Assembly (NCBI GenBank): GCA_029204225.1
Contig: CM055095.1
Coordinates: forward strand, 66,985,940-67,049,939
DNA from: Diphasiastrum complanatum
Lineage: Eukaryota; Streptophyta; Lycopodiopsida; Lycopodiales; Lycopodiaceae
Direction of reading: 5' to 3'
Length of the DNA: 64,000 nucleotides
Part shown: positions 1-14,168 of the stretch, piece by piece
Numbering within the stretch: position 1 is the stretch's first letter
Layout: each line of letters opens with the position of its first letter
Made by a program: the position numbers and the translations under genes
The notes under the pieces: model-generated
Database searches by the model: none
Seen by the model: only the letters and a program-made list of their open reading frames with translations
Told to the model about the DNA's origin: nothing

Positions 1-66
1 GAAAGTCGTGCCTGCTCAACAAAGATACCACACACATGAGCAAGAATTGTATGCGATAATACATGT
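1..66 (+). mobile_element. Ty3/gypsy RNase H fragment
   Basis: The plus strand reads PAQQRYHTHEQELYAIIHV, the classic start of the Ty3/gypsy RNase H segment that contains the catalytic Glu. Homology stops around base 66, where unrelated LTR-like sequence of opposite orientation begins. It is a broken remnant cut by the window edge on the left. Confidence 0.75.
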
Positions 67-89
67 TTCCTTTAGATCATGTTGCAAAC

Positions 90-512
90 ACCAAAAGGAG
101 AACCGTGGAGCCAAACCACCCAACCACAGAGAAACTGATGATCAAACCTCAATCAACTTCACCCCTGAGCCACAGCGACTAAACACAAAAGAGGAGGGGT
201 TTCTAGCAACTGAATACCGGGATCTGAAAGGAGTAGGGCGTGTTTCCATAGGTATATATAAATTTTGGAGCCTAACTTCCAGAACCCTAATCCTATACTA
301 AACTCATATTCAACTACTATTGATACTCACATGTATGCATAGAGGCGTCAATCACGATGCACTACTCCACATGTCCTAATTGGAGTACCTCACAAGGTTA
401 TTAATTACATTTCTGGCCTAGTTTGGAATAATTAATAAACTGATACACTACAGTGCCAAATATCCACGTCAAGGATTATTCCAAATCCTCTGAACCGGAC
501 ATGGACGTAACA
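90..512 (-). repeat. 3' LTR of a chromovirus-type Ty3/gypsy remnant (copy A)
   Basis: This stretch resembles 16118-16610 along most of its length, with shared blocks near AGCCAAACCACCCAACCA, CCATAGGTATATATAAA and TCAAGGATTATTCCAAATC. On the minus strand it begins TGTTACGTCC directly after a polypurine tract (513-525, minus AAGGGGGGAAGAA), as a 3' LTR should. The boundary near base 90 is approximate. Confidence 0.6.
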
Positions 513-760
513 TTCTTCCCCCCTTGAACTACTTTTGTCCTCAAAAGTGAAACTTAGGTAAATTCTTCTTTATGCTTTCAACTCTTTCCCACGAATCATC
601 ATCCTTAGTGTGTCCATGTCAAATCAAGCAATTAGAGATAGAATGATTTTTCAATTGTTTATCTCTAGTTCTCAGAACTCTTTCTGGTTCCAAAGGTACA
701 TTAAGTGATAAATCTTCCAAATTCGTAAGATCTTCATCAGATCCAATTGTATCGCCTTCA
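513..760 (-). pseudogene. Chromodomain C-terminus of Ty3/gypsy polyprotein (copy A)
   Basis: The minus strand encodes PERVLRTRDKQLKNHSISN, then an in-frame stop, then KDDDSWERVESIKKN and a terminal stop at 541-543. This matches the end of a chromovirus integrase chromodomain (E-P-E-x-I/V-L-x-x-R, then D-x-x-W-E). The polypurine tract and LTR follow at once. Sequence up to about 1.3 kb probably belongs to the same decayed integrase but is too frameshifted to read reliably. A chromodomain directs insertion to particular chromatin in intact elements; this copy is dead. Confidence 0.6.
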
Positions 761-1299
761 TGTAAACTTCATTTCAACCAGCTTACATGAAGCACTGGAA
801 GTGGTAGACAACTTATAATGCTTCCTAATACAGATAGTCCTAGAATCTTTTGGAATGCTAAGATATACCCAATCATCAACTTCTATCTAAATTTTAAGTT
901 TCTTCCAATTTTTGGCACTTCACCTTTTTGTGCTTTTATGTGTACCTTTCAAAATGTGCTTGCACCACTGTTCTTTCTACAGTAGGGCACTTCTAGTAGA
1001 TTTTACAACCCAAACTTCATATCAGCTAAATTGAATGCATAGAAGTTCATTCAATGATTTTCCAATTTGTACAAGTTTTTGAGACTCCATCTTTTCGCGC
1101 TTTTTTGTTTCCATTCCTTAACAAGATTCACTTGAGCTCCCAAAACCATTCTATAAAGGCCTATAGACCTGTGCTATCAAGGCAAAACATTTGTTGCTAT
1201 GGCACTCTCTGGTCTTCTCCTATGTGTTAATCAAGCATCAAAAGTTTCTATAATCTTAGGTGCCTTCCCATTTAGTTGGATTGAGTAAGCTTGTAACAT

Positions 1300-2318
1300 T
1301 GACTATTTTCACTCCAACATCTTTTTGGTTTGCAATGGATCTCTATCTGTAATTGACCAGATCAATATAGCTCTTGCCTCTATGCAATGTTATTTTTGCC
1401 TCTTTCCGATTGATCAATACGTTGTTCTTTTGATGTGTTCATTGATGATTTTCCAGTTCATTTAACACTAACTGAACTATCCAAAAAAAAACAAAAAAAT
1501 TGGGCTATCCGGGTCGCGGATTGTTGATGTTTTAGAATGTTTTTCAATGGATCTGCTACAACACTGATTAATAATAATACTAAATAGAGATACAGATGGG
1601 AGATGGGAGATGGGAGATACTTGAACCTGTGATGATGCTAATCACCGCTTTAAGAATTCAAATCACTTTTTCAACGTATAATAACACCAGTTCTTAGCAA
1701 CCCTTTTCATTGTACCACCCAATGAAATTTGGGTTTAAGATTTTTTGGAAAACAAAAAACGAGACCACTTTTTTGCAAAAATTTTAAACAGAATCAAGAA
1801 TAATTCAAATAAATTCCAAGACATTTAAATCATGATTCATTTTGACTATGAAGCATCATATATATGGCATTGGTTTTAATGAATTATGTGAAAAATGGTA
1901 CCCCGTAATAATTTGCATTTTGTAGAACAAACTTATCATCCATGGCTTGATTCAGTTGTTGTCAACTATTCAAAACCAAAAAACCAATGCACCTAGTTCA
2001 TTTTAGCTCATGTGTTGCAAATAAATGCAATTCCATCATACAGGTAAGAGTTGCACAAATGAAATTAAAACCATAATGGTGTCCACATTCTCCCCTATCC
2101 CATGCATTTGCCACTCAATTGTCACATGCATGCACCTAAACACAATGTCTACAAATTTTCTCATTCGAACTAACACTAGAAACTCTATACCTAACACAAA
2201 CTAAGCTTACAATACCAAAAACTTATTTACGTATGCATAACATTGTTTTCAATTGGAACAAACACAAAAACTTGCAATGATTGGAATAGTAAATAGATGC
2301 ATGTGGAAGAAGACATAC
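1300..2318. other. No gene seen; TDP1 intronic sequence
   Basis: AT-rich sequence left of the last recognised TDP1 exon. I searched the minus strand for the next TDP1 blocks (the VRLI..VPG region, the W-G-H motif and the second HKD) and found none. It is presumably an intron that continues beyond the left edge or into the copy A chromovirus remnant. Confidence 0.4.
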
Positions 2319-2408
2319 AGAAGCATTAGCATAGTCAAATTTTCGAAAATATTGAGCATTTATCTTCATCTTGCCAGCTTCGGGTGTATCAACCATACAT
2401 CCAGTCCA
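2319..2408 (-). CDS. TDP1: TDP1 exon 8 (last seen)
   Basis: Thirty codons, phase 0 at both ends, starting [20 protein letters not shown] and ending near [10 protein letters not shown]. In plant TDP1 this block follows the first HKD half and carries the F-F-x-K-F-D-Y motif. The acceptor is ATTTTAG and the donor is GTATGTC. The next exon is not in the window. Confidence 0.88.
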
Positions 2409-5400
2409 CTAAAATGACATCACATAAAAGTAGACGTTAGATTAATGCTCTTCGAAGTGAAACATGATTTTCCTAGTTCCACGATATTACACCATTTCAT
2501 ATCTCAAATTGGAAACCTATCTACCCAAAAATGGAAATCACAAACTAGCAAATGCTCTCACAAAAGGAACATACCAAGATGTGGCACAACTTGTCTATAG
2601 GAACATGAAAAGTTCATGAGGAATCGCACATTTAAAAAGATTAAAAAGCTAATCTCAAATTTGAGTCCACAACTAAAAAAGGTAGATAATTTCAAAAGAA
2701 AAGTGTAAGAATAAGAGGATTTAAGATTTGCAATGACGTCCCAAAAGCAACACTACCTATTATAGTTTGGTATCCATCAAAATATCTACTAGACATAGGA
2801 AGGCCAACCTCTTTAACAATAAATGAAAAAAGACCTTCAACTAGATTTCATCTATATCTACATCTCAATTATGCTAAAAAATAGCATAAGCTATGTAGCT
2901 TATATTCTTTACATAAGTATGCATATGTAGAGCTAAGTATTGAATAGAAATAAAATTCTGAAATAAATAATGAAAGGTGGTCTTTTACAAATGAGCAACA
3001 CTTGGTCAGTAAGTGCATTCTAGCAAAAATGTGGCACTTTAAAGGATGCCATCATCTTTGCATTGAGATAATTCGGAGCAAGCACCTAATGCATCACTAA
3101 CTAGTTGGCATGGCAATTACTCCATTTCATTCACAACATCTTTTACATCTAGACGATGTGTTTTGTGAAAAAAAAATTGATATATGGGTAAGTTTGTACT
3201 CACAATATTTCAAGTCTCTCAAGCAAGTGGTATCTTAGTAGCATATTACTTAAATAAAAGAAGAAACACATTTGCAAATCTAATGTATGATAAACACTTA
3301 AGTTCCATGAAGGATTCAGCAAGAGAAATCAATACCTTTTCCAAAGGTCACACTAGACTTCACATAAAAAGATTCAATAAAGCAAAAATTCATGAACCAT
3401 ATAGTTGCCACGGATGTATGATTAAGACTTGCACAAATATTGAAGCTTTATTCATTTGGTCCATTCATTATTAATCAAAATGTCATTTACTAAGGTATAC
3501 CTATAACCTTTGTTTTGAGTTTAGTGCATAGTTAGACTACCTCACATCATAAGGAGGATTGCTCTTGATTGCAGGATTATCCAAAGGCATAATGCCTCAT
3601 TTAGACCTGCTGGTAGATCCAAGAGTCCTTTTACCTTTGTGTTGTGAGTCTGGCATAAGCATGCTGTGCTTTCGAATGTTTCAGACTTTTTGAAATTTAT
3701 AAAGTTTTTAGGAAGTTAATGTCTTTCATTTTTTTTAAGATTGCAGATGTCTTGGCCTCCAATTCTTCCTCACCTTGCACCAAACTTTGTCAAATAGCTG
3801 AGTTTAAATGCTTAATAAACATGAGAAGAGGCACAATGCAAGAGTATATGCATACCTCAAGCCCTTGCAAGTATTCCACTAAATCATTCTCAAAAGGTGA
3901 AGTTGTGCCGATTTGTGTTGAACCTTTGAATGGAAAATCTTGCATCCATAAACCTTGGGTCTTATTATTCCAGTCAACATAGATCAGATTTGATGTGTGC
4001 ACAATGACACGTACACCTGTTGTGAAAATTAGAAACATAGCCTTCGAGTGATGTGTTCCATATGATAAACGCAATGGAGGCTTATACAGAAGCCAATTAC
4101 TGGGTTTTGCAACCTGCAAAATGTAAAAGAACATATAGGCTTATTTTTTGCAAGTTGGCAGAAAAATTAAATTGCAAAATGTGCAATCATTGCCAGCAGT
4201 TTGGGAGCACAAAGATCCTTTTAATCCCAAATCAGCTAAAAAAAAGTTTCCAATGTACATTAACTTTACAGTGAGTGTGCTTAAGGATAATAGAGATCCT
4301 ACATTTGAATGCTTGTTAAAGCATCAGTTTCTAGCTGTAGAATGATCACAGGTATTTATTTGCACAAACTTCATTGACTATCCTTAGAGATCCTACTATC
4401 TCGTTCCTTGATGCTTTAGTCGTGACCCATGGTTTGTAGATTCACATGGATTTGTATATTATATGTAAGGTGAATGCTTTTTCACCAAAATAACCATCTA
4501 GACTTGGTAAGCATGAATAATTGATCATCCATCCTACTCGAGAAGAAAACACAGGGGATCACATGTCCACGAAGATCAAATAGCTCCATCTTTCACATAC
4601 TGCAAAATTCTAGACTCCTAAAGTTGCATTCAAATTTCACATAGCCTATGCATGCTGGGAATTTATTAATTTTGTTACTTTAATTCAGCTTGTTAAAGTG
4701 TTCCAATGGACTACGATGTCTACGTATAACCACCTACTTTACAAAATTATTTGAACAATCATGCCCTCTTCTCTATCCTCAATCATTATCAAAATAGCAC
4801 AAAAAGGCATTCTATATACCCTACCAATGAACCCCAAAGTAGGAATTCAAAAATTAAGGGAGGTAGAAGATTTGGAGGGAAAATAGTGCGCCCCCCAATA
4901 GGAGGACCCCCACTCCAAATCAATATGACCAAGTCCTAAAAATGTGACCAACTAGGGCCCAAGGCCAGTACATGAATTAAAAGGGCCTATAGGCCTTATG
5001 AATAATAAAGAATAAATGAATGTAATGAGCCGAGTCCATAACTCTCCCCTGCAAAAAAACAAAGCCCTCCACCGGCTAGCAAGCATCATGACTATCTCAA
5101 AAACAACAATGTAAGTACGCTAAATACTGAAAAAGCATGAACTAATGGAAATACTAATGGAAAGGACAAGTCGTCACAACAGATACCCCACAAGTGGCAT
5201 ACTAGTCTAAAGCAAGTACTAAGCAACTACTATAGTAATGTGATGTACAAAACAGAAATAGCCATGGCTAGCCGAATCATGAGGTAGAGGGAACATCTAC
5301 AATGATATCCGTGGTAGTGTGGTGCAAGCTTCTCAGTAGAAGTGTGGCCCTGAACAAAATGATGTCACGCAAAGACTGACGAAGAAGAGCACCTAGACCA

Positions 5401-8400
5401 ACAGAACTAGCATCAGTCTCAACAATAAACCTCTAATTAAACTGTGGCAAACACATATAGAATGAACTTCGGTTGGAACGGGCCAATCCTCAATAGCCTT
5501 GACCTTCCAAGGATCAAGACGAATACGACCATCAAGGAAACCCAAAAACTCAATCTCAACAACAGCCAAGGAACATTTCGACAATTTAGCAAACAACTGA
5601 TGCTTAACAAGTAACTCAAACACAGACGAGAGATGCAACACATGGTCAGACAAAGAGGTACTAAAAACAAGAATTTCATCAAAATAAACTAAAGCACAAA
5701 CACCAAGAGAGGACGTAAAACATTATTCATAGCATTCTGGAACGTGGGTGGACCATTCTGAACACCAAAGGGAAGAACACGAAACTCGTACAAACCTAGT
5801 GAGTACGAAACACAGTCTTATGCTCATCAGAAGGATGCATCATACTCTGATAGTATCCAGAACAAAGGTCAATCTTGGAAAAGATAGAAGAAGTGCCAAG
5901 CTGCCAAAAAGGTCATCCATATGAGGAATAGGATACTGATTACGAATAGTAAGCTTGTTCAAGGCAAGGTAGTCAATGCAAAGGCGTTTGGCCCCATCTT
6001 TTTTAGCAACAAGGACAGGGGCACTAAAGGGACTATGACTATGTACAATGAGGCCCTGACGTAAAAGAGAAGCAACCTGGAGCTGAACCTCATCATGTTC
6101 AACTTTAGACATACGATATGGTGCACGAGAAGGTGGGGTGACACCAGAAATAAGATCTATATGGTGGTTGACATCACATAATGGTGGCAGAGACGTAGGT
6201 TTTGAAAAGACAACAGAATACCTATCCAATAAGTCAAAAATCACCTGGGGAAGAGGACCCATGGATGGTGAAAGAGAAGCAGCAACTGATGTACTCTGAA
6301 TGGAAAGAAGAGTTGCACCTTGAGCCTTTGGCAGGCTACGCATATACTGCTTCCCGGTAACCAACTGATAGTCACCCAGGCCAGCAAGTGAATGATGTTG
6401 ACCAACATGAGTAAAGAAAAGTGTCTACTGAGATAGATCCACAACAACAATACCAAGTGAGGAGAACCAGTCTGCACCAAAAATAATGTCATAGTGCTCC
6501 AAAGGAATGATGTAGAATTCTGTCTGACCAGAAAAGTCACCAATGCGATAATCCAAGCCCTGAAACATCTAAGAACTGAGAAAGGAATGGGAGCTAGCAA
6601 CCTCAACACTGAGAGGCTAGGAAGCAAGAACAGGTGTAGCACGAATCCTAGTGGAAATGTAACTGCTAATAAATGATTGTGTACTGCCTGTATCTACCAA
6701 AGCAATAAACCCTCGCACAAGATGTGGACACGTAACCAAATAGAACGAGACCAGGCCGCCCAGCCCAAGTAGCATAAGCAAGTTGCGCATGGCAAGCGGC
6801 AGGAGAAGGATCAGTAGGAAGCGGGTCAATTGGCACATCATCAGGAGGTGGTTCAGAAGTATCAAGAATCTGGATGTTAGAATCATCCAAAGTAATGGCC
6901 TCATGGTAAAACACAGTTGTAGTAGGGCCATGAGTTTGACGACAGTCACGGGCCATGTGGTCCGGGGCAATAACAGAGACGCTTATGCTGAATCTCGGCG
7001 AACTCTACGGCGGAATAGCGACGAACAAAGGCGGAGTGGGGTGCAAGAGGGCGAGCAAGAACAACAGTAGTAGAAGTCGGGGCAGGAGAAGCAGCCGAAA
7101 TAGTAGGCGTCCCTAAACGAGGGCGGGAAAAACAAGAGGAAGTGGATAACTCAAGGTACTTATGCTACAAGGTAGTGGCCAAGGAAATAGCATCAGAGGG
7201 GGTAGGAGGTAGGAAAGATGACACATCATATCGTAAAGAACCTCAAAGACCAGCAATAAAGCATGAAATAAGCTCAGTAGGGTGGAGATCACCAAAAAGG
7301 TAAGAAAGCTCAGTAAACTGGTCAATATAAGCAGTCAACTCACCAGTATGGGTAAGGCTGCGAAACAAATCATGCTGGCGAACAAGCCACTGGAGGTCAA
7401 TCATAGCCATACGAAGGTCATGACGAAAGGTAGGCCATATATGCAACCCCTCACGAGCAAGCTCAGAACAGTAAACACGCCACCAAGTCTGAGCTCGACT
7501 ATCTAAATGTAATGCAGCCAACTGGACCTTCTGGGTTTCAGTCTTGGAATACATAAGAAAATAGGTCTCTAATTTAGAGAACCAATTCTCCAAAATATTT
7601 CCATCAGACGAGCCAGAATAAGTGGTAAGCTGGATGCGATCACGAAAATCACGAGCAAAATGTGGCTCCTGACTTGCAGGAAAAGTAGGAACGGGAAAAC
7701 CCAGTGGTACTGAGGGAAATCCAAGTAGTGGTGTGGGAGACCCATAAGAAGAGCCAAAAAGACTACCACCATATGAAGACTGACCAAACGTACTACCAAA
7801 AGCATCTCCTGAAGATGAAGAGAGAGAGGTAGTAGTCGAACTCGGTATGGGGAATAAAGGGGCTTTGCCAGGACGATGAAGGGTCTCTGGCAGTGTGGTA
7901 TCCCCTCGGGGCAAAACGGTCTCAAGGGGGCTTTGCCAGGACGATGAAGGGTCTCTGGCAGTGTGGTATCCCCTCGGGGCAAAACGGTCTCAAGGTTAGA
8001 AAGGACACGATCGATACAACTCTCAAAATGATACATGCGAGCATCAATGTGTGTAAAACAATCATCTAAAGAGCTCTAGGGTGGATCTTTTGCTAAAGAA
8101 GTAGCCATAGGTGATAAGGAAAAGACAAAACCTAAGGGAGAGGACGTTCGTCGTCACCCCAACTTAGTCTATCTTCCAAAAATCACCGAAATGGTACAAA
8201 TACAGCCAAGAAAGATGGACTAGGACAGCCAAATAAGGGGCTGGAAAAAGGCTGGAAATGGGCTAAAAATTTGGTCAGCAACTGGGCAAAAGTGAAGAGG
8301 TAAGAGGGTGCTGGAAAAGAGGCAAAAAGGCTGGTTTTTGGGACAACAAAATGGCAAAAATGAGGAGGGACTAGGGCGCTGGAAATAGCAGTAGATAGGC

Positions 8401-11400
8401 ACCAAAAATGGTAGCGAATGGGTGCAAAAAGTAGGTGCAAATGGGCGCTAGAAATAGCAGGAGATGGGTGCTAGAAATGGCAACAAATGGGTGCTGAAAA
8501 AATGGTAAAAAGGGACTACAAGAAAGTGTGCAAGGAAAGCAAAAAAGCAAGCAAAGTACTTAGGTGGGTGCCGAACAGTAGTGCCAACAAGATAGGTGAA
8601 AAGCTGAAGATGATGAAACCAATATAGGTGCCAACCAGCCACCGAAATCCTGTCAAAACAAGCTGGAAATGGGCTGGAATGGGCACTGGAAATTGCTGGA
8701 AATGGGCAATGAACTAGCTGAAAATCGGCACTTGTCCTCCAAACAACAACAAAAGACAAGTAAAAAGCAGATGCAGATGGGCTGAAAATGGGCGTTGATC
8801 CTCTTCCAAACAACGTCAAAAGCTTGCAAAAAGCTAGATCTGCAGGCTGAAAATGTAGGCTACAGATGGGCGCCCTCTTGGAGAAAATCAAATCTGAAAA
8901 TATGCACCAACCTTATGCCAAGGAAAGTGCTCTGATACCAAGTTACAAGCTAAAATTCACTAGCTGTGTTAGAAAGCAGGACTTAGGCTAGAAAGCATGA
9001 AAGAGAGAATATTTAATAAGGCTAACTAAATAAAAGACTACAATGCTACCCTGTATATACCCTACCAATGAACCCCAAAGTAGGAATTCAAAAATAAAGG
9101 GAGGCAGAAGATTTGGAGGGAAAATAGTTTGCCCCCCCAATAGGAGGACCCCCACTCCAAATCAATATGACCAAGTCCTAAAAATGTGACCAAATAGGGC
9201 CCAAGGCCAGCCGAGTCCACAACTCATACACGATCACATAATAAATAATAAATGGGGGTCCTCAGGGCCTAAATCATAAGGTTTAACTTTTCACTACACC
9301 AAAACTCAACAATAGGATAGCAGCAATGTCGTCAAACCTGTACTTGGAAAGAAGCCACTGGAATGCAAGGATTGAAATTGTCATGAGCAGGAAAAAAAAG
9401 ATAAAAAACATCCAACTCTGCAACGATGGCCAAAATAGGCTACATGAAAGGGATCAACTTTGGGAATGACCTCTAGCTTGAGCTCGTAAGTAATAGCAAT
9501 ACGGACTCTGATAACTTTGAAAGGGCTATAAGACGAGTAGAAAACGGACGAACATATACATGTTGATGACAACAAAAGTAGCATAACAACAATGTTTGTC
9601 ATATTATCTCTGATACTTGAGGGCTATCATTTAGTCATCAAGTACATTATTGTATTCTCTTCTAAAAGTATTGCTTGGGCTTTTCGTGGGACATCTCATG
9701 CCTATGCCTAGCTATTGCTTGTAGGGCTTTAGCCATTGTTATTCATTGATATGAATATATATGATTGAGTTCATAACATTGTAACATTCCTGAGCAAGTG
9801 GGTAGGCACTAATTTCTTATTTTCCTATAAGCCATTTTCTCATTCATTCTTGGATTACATTATGCATCTACATCAGCTTATAGCAATTGTTTTTGTTGTT
9901 TCCCCTAGTTTCATGATCTTCGTTTCATGATATTTGTTGCTACATCGGAGATACATTTATTTCGGTTTCAATTTTATACTCCGACTTTGAGGGCCATGTT
10001 TTACAATTGATGTACTATGCTTAGGGAATTTTTGTGTGTTGCTTTTGGAATACTCGTTGTGATGAGTTATCTACTTCTCCATTGGTGCATGCATGTTTTG
10101 ATAGTTTTACTTTCACAATTGTTCAAAATTGGCTATTACCATAACTATTGCTTCGGGCCTTTCTTTTACTTTTTAGGGTTCAGCAATCTTTTATAAAAGC
10201 TCAGCATTGAGGACGATGTTTTTAAAGTTGGGGAGTGTTATGGCCTCATCCTCCCCTAGCCCTGGCCAGAACACACTAGATAGGTGTAATGGCCAAGACA
10301 AATTGCCACCCCCATGCTCTGTCGTGCTAAATAGCCCTTTGATCCACTCCAGCCTCCAACCAGCTAACCTCAGTCACTGTCCGTCGACGCCACTGGTTGA
10401 CTTGGTCAATTTCACGTCGGATCTACATGCCTCACTGCACAAGTGGTGGAGTCATATGCGTACTCACCGAGTCACCTACAAATGCAACCAATCACAAATT
10501 CTTATGCAAATCTCAGGATATCGAGGGATTGCAAGCTTAATGTTATAAGTTCTTGTGTGCAACATTTGGCTCGATTGTCAAAGCTCTTATAGTTGAACAT
10601 AAAGGTGTGTGACTGTCAAAGTAAATGCTTGAGATAATTTTCATGATGCTTGTCTAAACTATTATTATGATACAAAGTAGAATAGTTTCATCAACTGCAC
10701 AATAGATTTGTCACATTCAAAAAAAAGGAGGGTTATCAGAGTACGAATCATCTAGTCTTAGGCAACTTTCCTAATAAGTCATATGTACAATCTGTAGGAT
10801 AACCTTGTGTTGTTGAAAAAAAAACGTTGGTTACAACTCTCACACATGACAATGACAAAGGCCCAAAATGTTTTCTTGACTTTTTACAGATGCAAAAGTT
10901 CCAAATGCACTTCACACTCCACACAACGTTTCAGCTTTCAAGTTGCACCTTGACGAGAAACAAAGAGCAAATATGAATTTGCCTTAAATGACTTCATGTT
11001 AGTCAAGTGCACATCTTTCCTTGAAAAACTATTGAATATTACGTAGCAAGTGAAACAGAATTATAGATAGTATGCATAAACTAACTGCTTGAAATGAAGT
11101 GAGATTTCAAACTTTGATATTTATGTTTGATGACCGTACCTGCAAGTGCTCCAAAGCCAAGCCACTCTCTCCATGGATCATGACCACACGCGGAATGGAT
11201 TTAAGATGTGGACAAACTGGCAAAGTTTCAAGCAAGTCCACAAAACCGGAATCACTTCGCCTAATACTTGTATCAGCACACTTTGTAAAGGTGAAATGAA
11301 GATTAGCAGCCTTTTGCAGTGAAAGGTGTTACGGATCAAAATAAATTTTCATCAAGAAAAACTAAAACTATGGATCAATAAAAGCAAGGTAAGTTAAACT

Positions 11401-13555
11401 TACCAGAGAGAAGCCAGTCAATGTCTACCATATAGTTGGAGAGTATTGCTACCAAAATATTACCCTGGCAGAAGAAACAAAACTACAGATCAACATGCCA
11501 TAGTGCTTCTACTTTTGAAGCATAATTAAAGTGGAAACTTGATCGATAGGGAATGTGAAGCAAATGATATCATGTGATGCTAGAAAGTGATTCTAGGGAA
11601 ATGCATCAGATGCTCAGCAATTTCAACCAGCAGAGTCCTGTTACTCGTCTTCTGACACACTTACGAGATGTTAGGCGATAATAAGCATCACTTTCATGAT
11701 TGACCTCTTTGCAGAGGCCTCGACCAAACTTGCACTCCTTGCACAATACATTATATCCATTTTTGAAGTCATGTTCCACTTAAATCCTAATCTTATTTTT
11801 CATGAGTATTATTTGTACTATGCAGTAATATCGTGTTCTTTTGAGCACTAGGCAGGTAAGAATTTGCTTATTGTCAGTAAATCATCATATATCAAGGCTT
11901 TTCCTATTGGGAAGAAGATGATTTGTCAAGAAGAAAAAAATTGACTTTACATTATCTCGTCTATCGCTTTACATTATTGGGCAGCTGCAGGTTCATCAAA
12001 ACTGGAGCAACCGGAAGAGTTTAGCCACATTCTTTTCATGCCAGTAACCTGCCTCGAAGTTTAGGCAGAGAAACATAACTATCTTGTGTCCAAAATCGGA
12101 GACATTTGCAACAATAATTTTTCAAATAGCAGCACCCAAATGACATTTAGCTCCTAAGAACTGGTATCTAATGTATTAAGTGTCCTGCTTCAAATATAAA
12201 GTAAATCAAACAAGAATAGCTGGTTTGTGCAAGCACATTCGTTACAGTCCAAAAGAAATTTTGCGTGGTTAAAATCTTTTTGTGTAAATTCCTCAACCTA
12301 CTGTTGCTTCATCAATGTGATAAAATTTTTGGTCTCACTGCAAAGATAAAATGTTGGAAAACTCACCAGTCTCCAACCTGAAAATGGACAACTCCAAGTG
12401 CCTTGTGAGCAAGAAACAAGAAAACTAATTTTCTTAGATATATCAATATCTAGGATAAGATTTAAAATAACAAAGGACATGCAATCTTCAACCCTATAGA
12501 GTCCAACCACAAATTCTAAGACCATCAACTTCATCAAACATAGAATGGACCAGATGCTACGAGATCCCTCCTCACATTGTTAGTGCCCTAGAGTAGGTTC
12601 AGGTGCCATGCACAAACCTTAGAAGCCCGTTCCGACCAAAATAGCAAACAAAGTACAGTAGCCAAAAAAATACCTGAAATCTGTGAAATGAGGACCAAAA
12701 ATGCCTTGGGAGGGGTTTTGGGGGGAAATGGGTAATTAATTAATTAATCAAATAGAGGAACCGTACCACGGTTCATGGTACGATTCATCCCACGGTTCTG
12801 AGAACCGTGAGTTCTATGGTTGTACTACATAGTCACTCTCATTGTTGTTGTGGTACTAAGAAAAGTTGCAAACCTACTTTCTAGCCTGTTTACCAAAAAA
12901 TTAGAAAAACGTTTTTGGACTCTGAATTTGAGTTGTCCTACTCCCTAGCTTATGATCAACCAGCAAGCATTCAGAAGCCATAACCACCTTATATCGATTT
13001 CTGTGTGTTTTTCAGGACTCTGTAATGGACAAATTCTTGCTTGTTGACACTGGGGGTGAATTGCAAGGTTTAAGTATAATCCACCAGCAATTGAAACATC
13101 AGCAATCAACAAATGCTCTCCACAAAAAGAGTACAATTATATGGTGAAGTCAGGAATGCTAGCAGCTTTTGTCCCAATCAGAAGTCATAGCTTTCTAGAC
13201 TTTCCATTCTAACAAAAATTAACAGAGCAAGTATTACACACCAGCTATTAATAAAGTGGTAAGTAACTGAACAGCTAAGTGGAATTTCTTACCTGAATTA
13301 GTTCCTGAATGTCGACACATCTGGCATTTGCCCAATCAGGAATCCCTTGAACTTGCACCAGGCGAAAACTGGATGAGCAAGAATCAATGTTTCCAGAACT
13401 TGCAGGTGGATCCAAGGAATTGCAGTCTCCCAGGAGCTCTCGTTTCTGACCTGTACTAATCTTGCTTACTGTATCAGATGATGAGGCAGTTTCATCCTTC
13501 AAAACCTTGTCTAAACTTTTATCGCTCTCCAAATTCTGTCCAATAACAAATCAAT

Positions 13556-13629
<74 letters not shown>

Positions 13630-14116
13630 ACAGCTCAGCATACTTATCCAGCCACACAGTCTCAGATTACATGTCGAAGAAGATCACGTTCTGATGCAGA
13701 CATGACTGACAGCGATTGCGACGACAATCCCAGACCTAGGACGCAGAGACAACGCACCACCCAGCGTCAGGCGACCACGAGAGTTACACGTCCCATTATG
13801 CGAGGCCCTACTTCTCCGCGTCGACACCAGAGACAGCATTCAGCCATCCATACAGCAGCTATGCCTATCACATCCTTTTTCACGATCCACATTTGACCTG
13901 GGTCTTTCAGACCTTCTTGTTACATTCATACTGCGGTCAAAGTACTCATGCTAGTCATTTACAATCAGAGCACATTAGTTTCTCTACATGTACTTTTTAT
14001 TCCGTATTACTTGGAGTTCTTACACACGCTCCCTCTGTTACCACACTTGACATGTATCTTTTAGCCTTATATACCTTTTGTTATGGAAAAGACATTAATA
14101 AAGCTTTCTTCTTTCT

Positions 14117-14168
<52 letters not shown>

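Larger units (their letters stand above)
4811..9222 (-). mobile_element. Truncated Ty3/gypsy retrotransposon inside TDP1 intron 6
   Basis: Order on the minus strand: 5' LTR (9222-8941), tRNA-Met-type primer-binding site, long CT-rich leader, gag, protease, RT, then a partial 3' LTR (5044-4811). The RNase H and integrase regions are missing: RT runs into about 300 bp of unassigned sequence and then a polypurine run (minus CAGGGGAGAG) before the 3' LTR. Stops, frameshifts and a tandem duplication in gag show it is dead. It lies antisense to nothing: element and host gene both use the minus strand, so its LTR signals sit in the host transcript sense. Confidence 0.88.

Noticed and set aside
3184-3474. 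96-codon plus-strand open frame as a gene
   Set aside because: No domain, AT-rich composition, and it lies antisense within TDP1 intron 7.
11217-11299. Longer version of TDP1 exon 6 extending to about 11290
   Set aside because: The upstream acceptors there give the wrong phase with exon 5 or a stop. The acceptor at 11217-11218 restores phase and the conserved sequence.
12298-12537. Minus open frame as an additional TDP1 exon
   Set aside because: Exon 4 joins exon 5 in phase and in family alignment, leaving no room for another exon.
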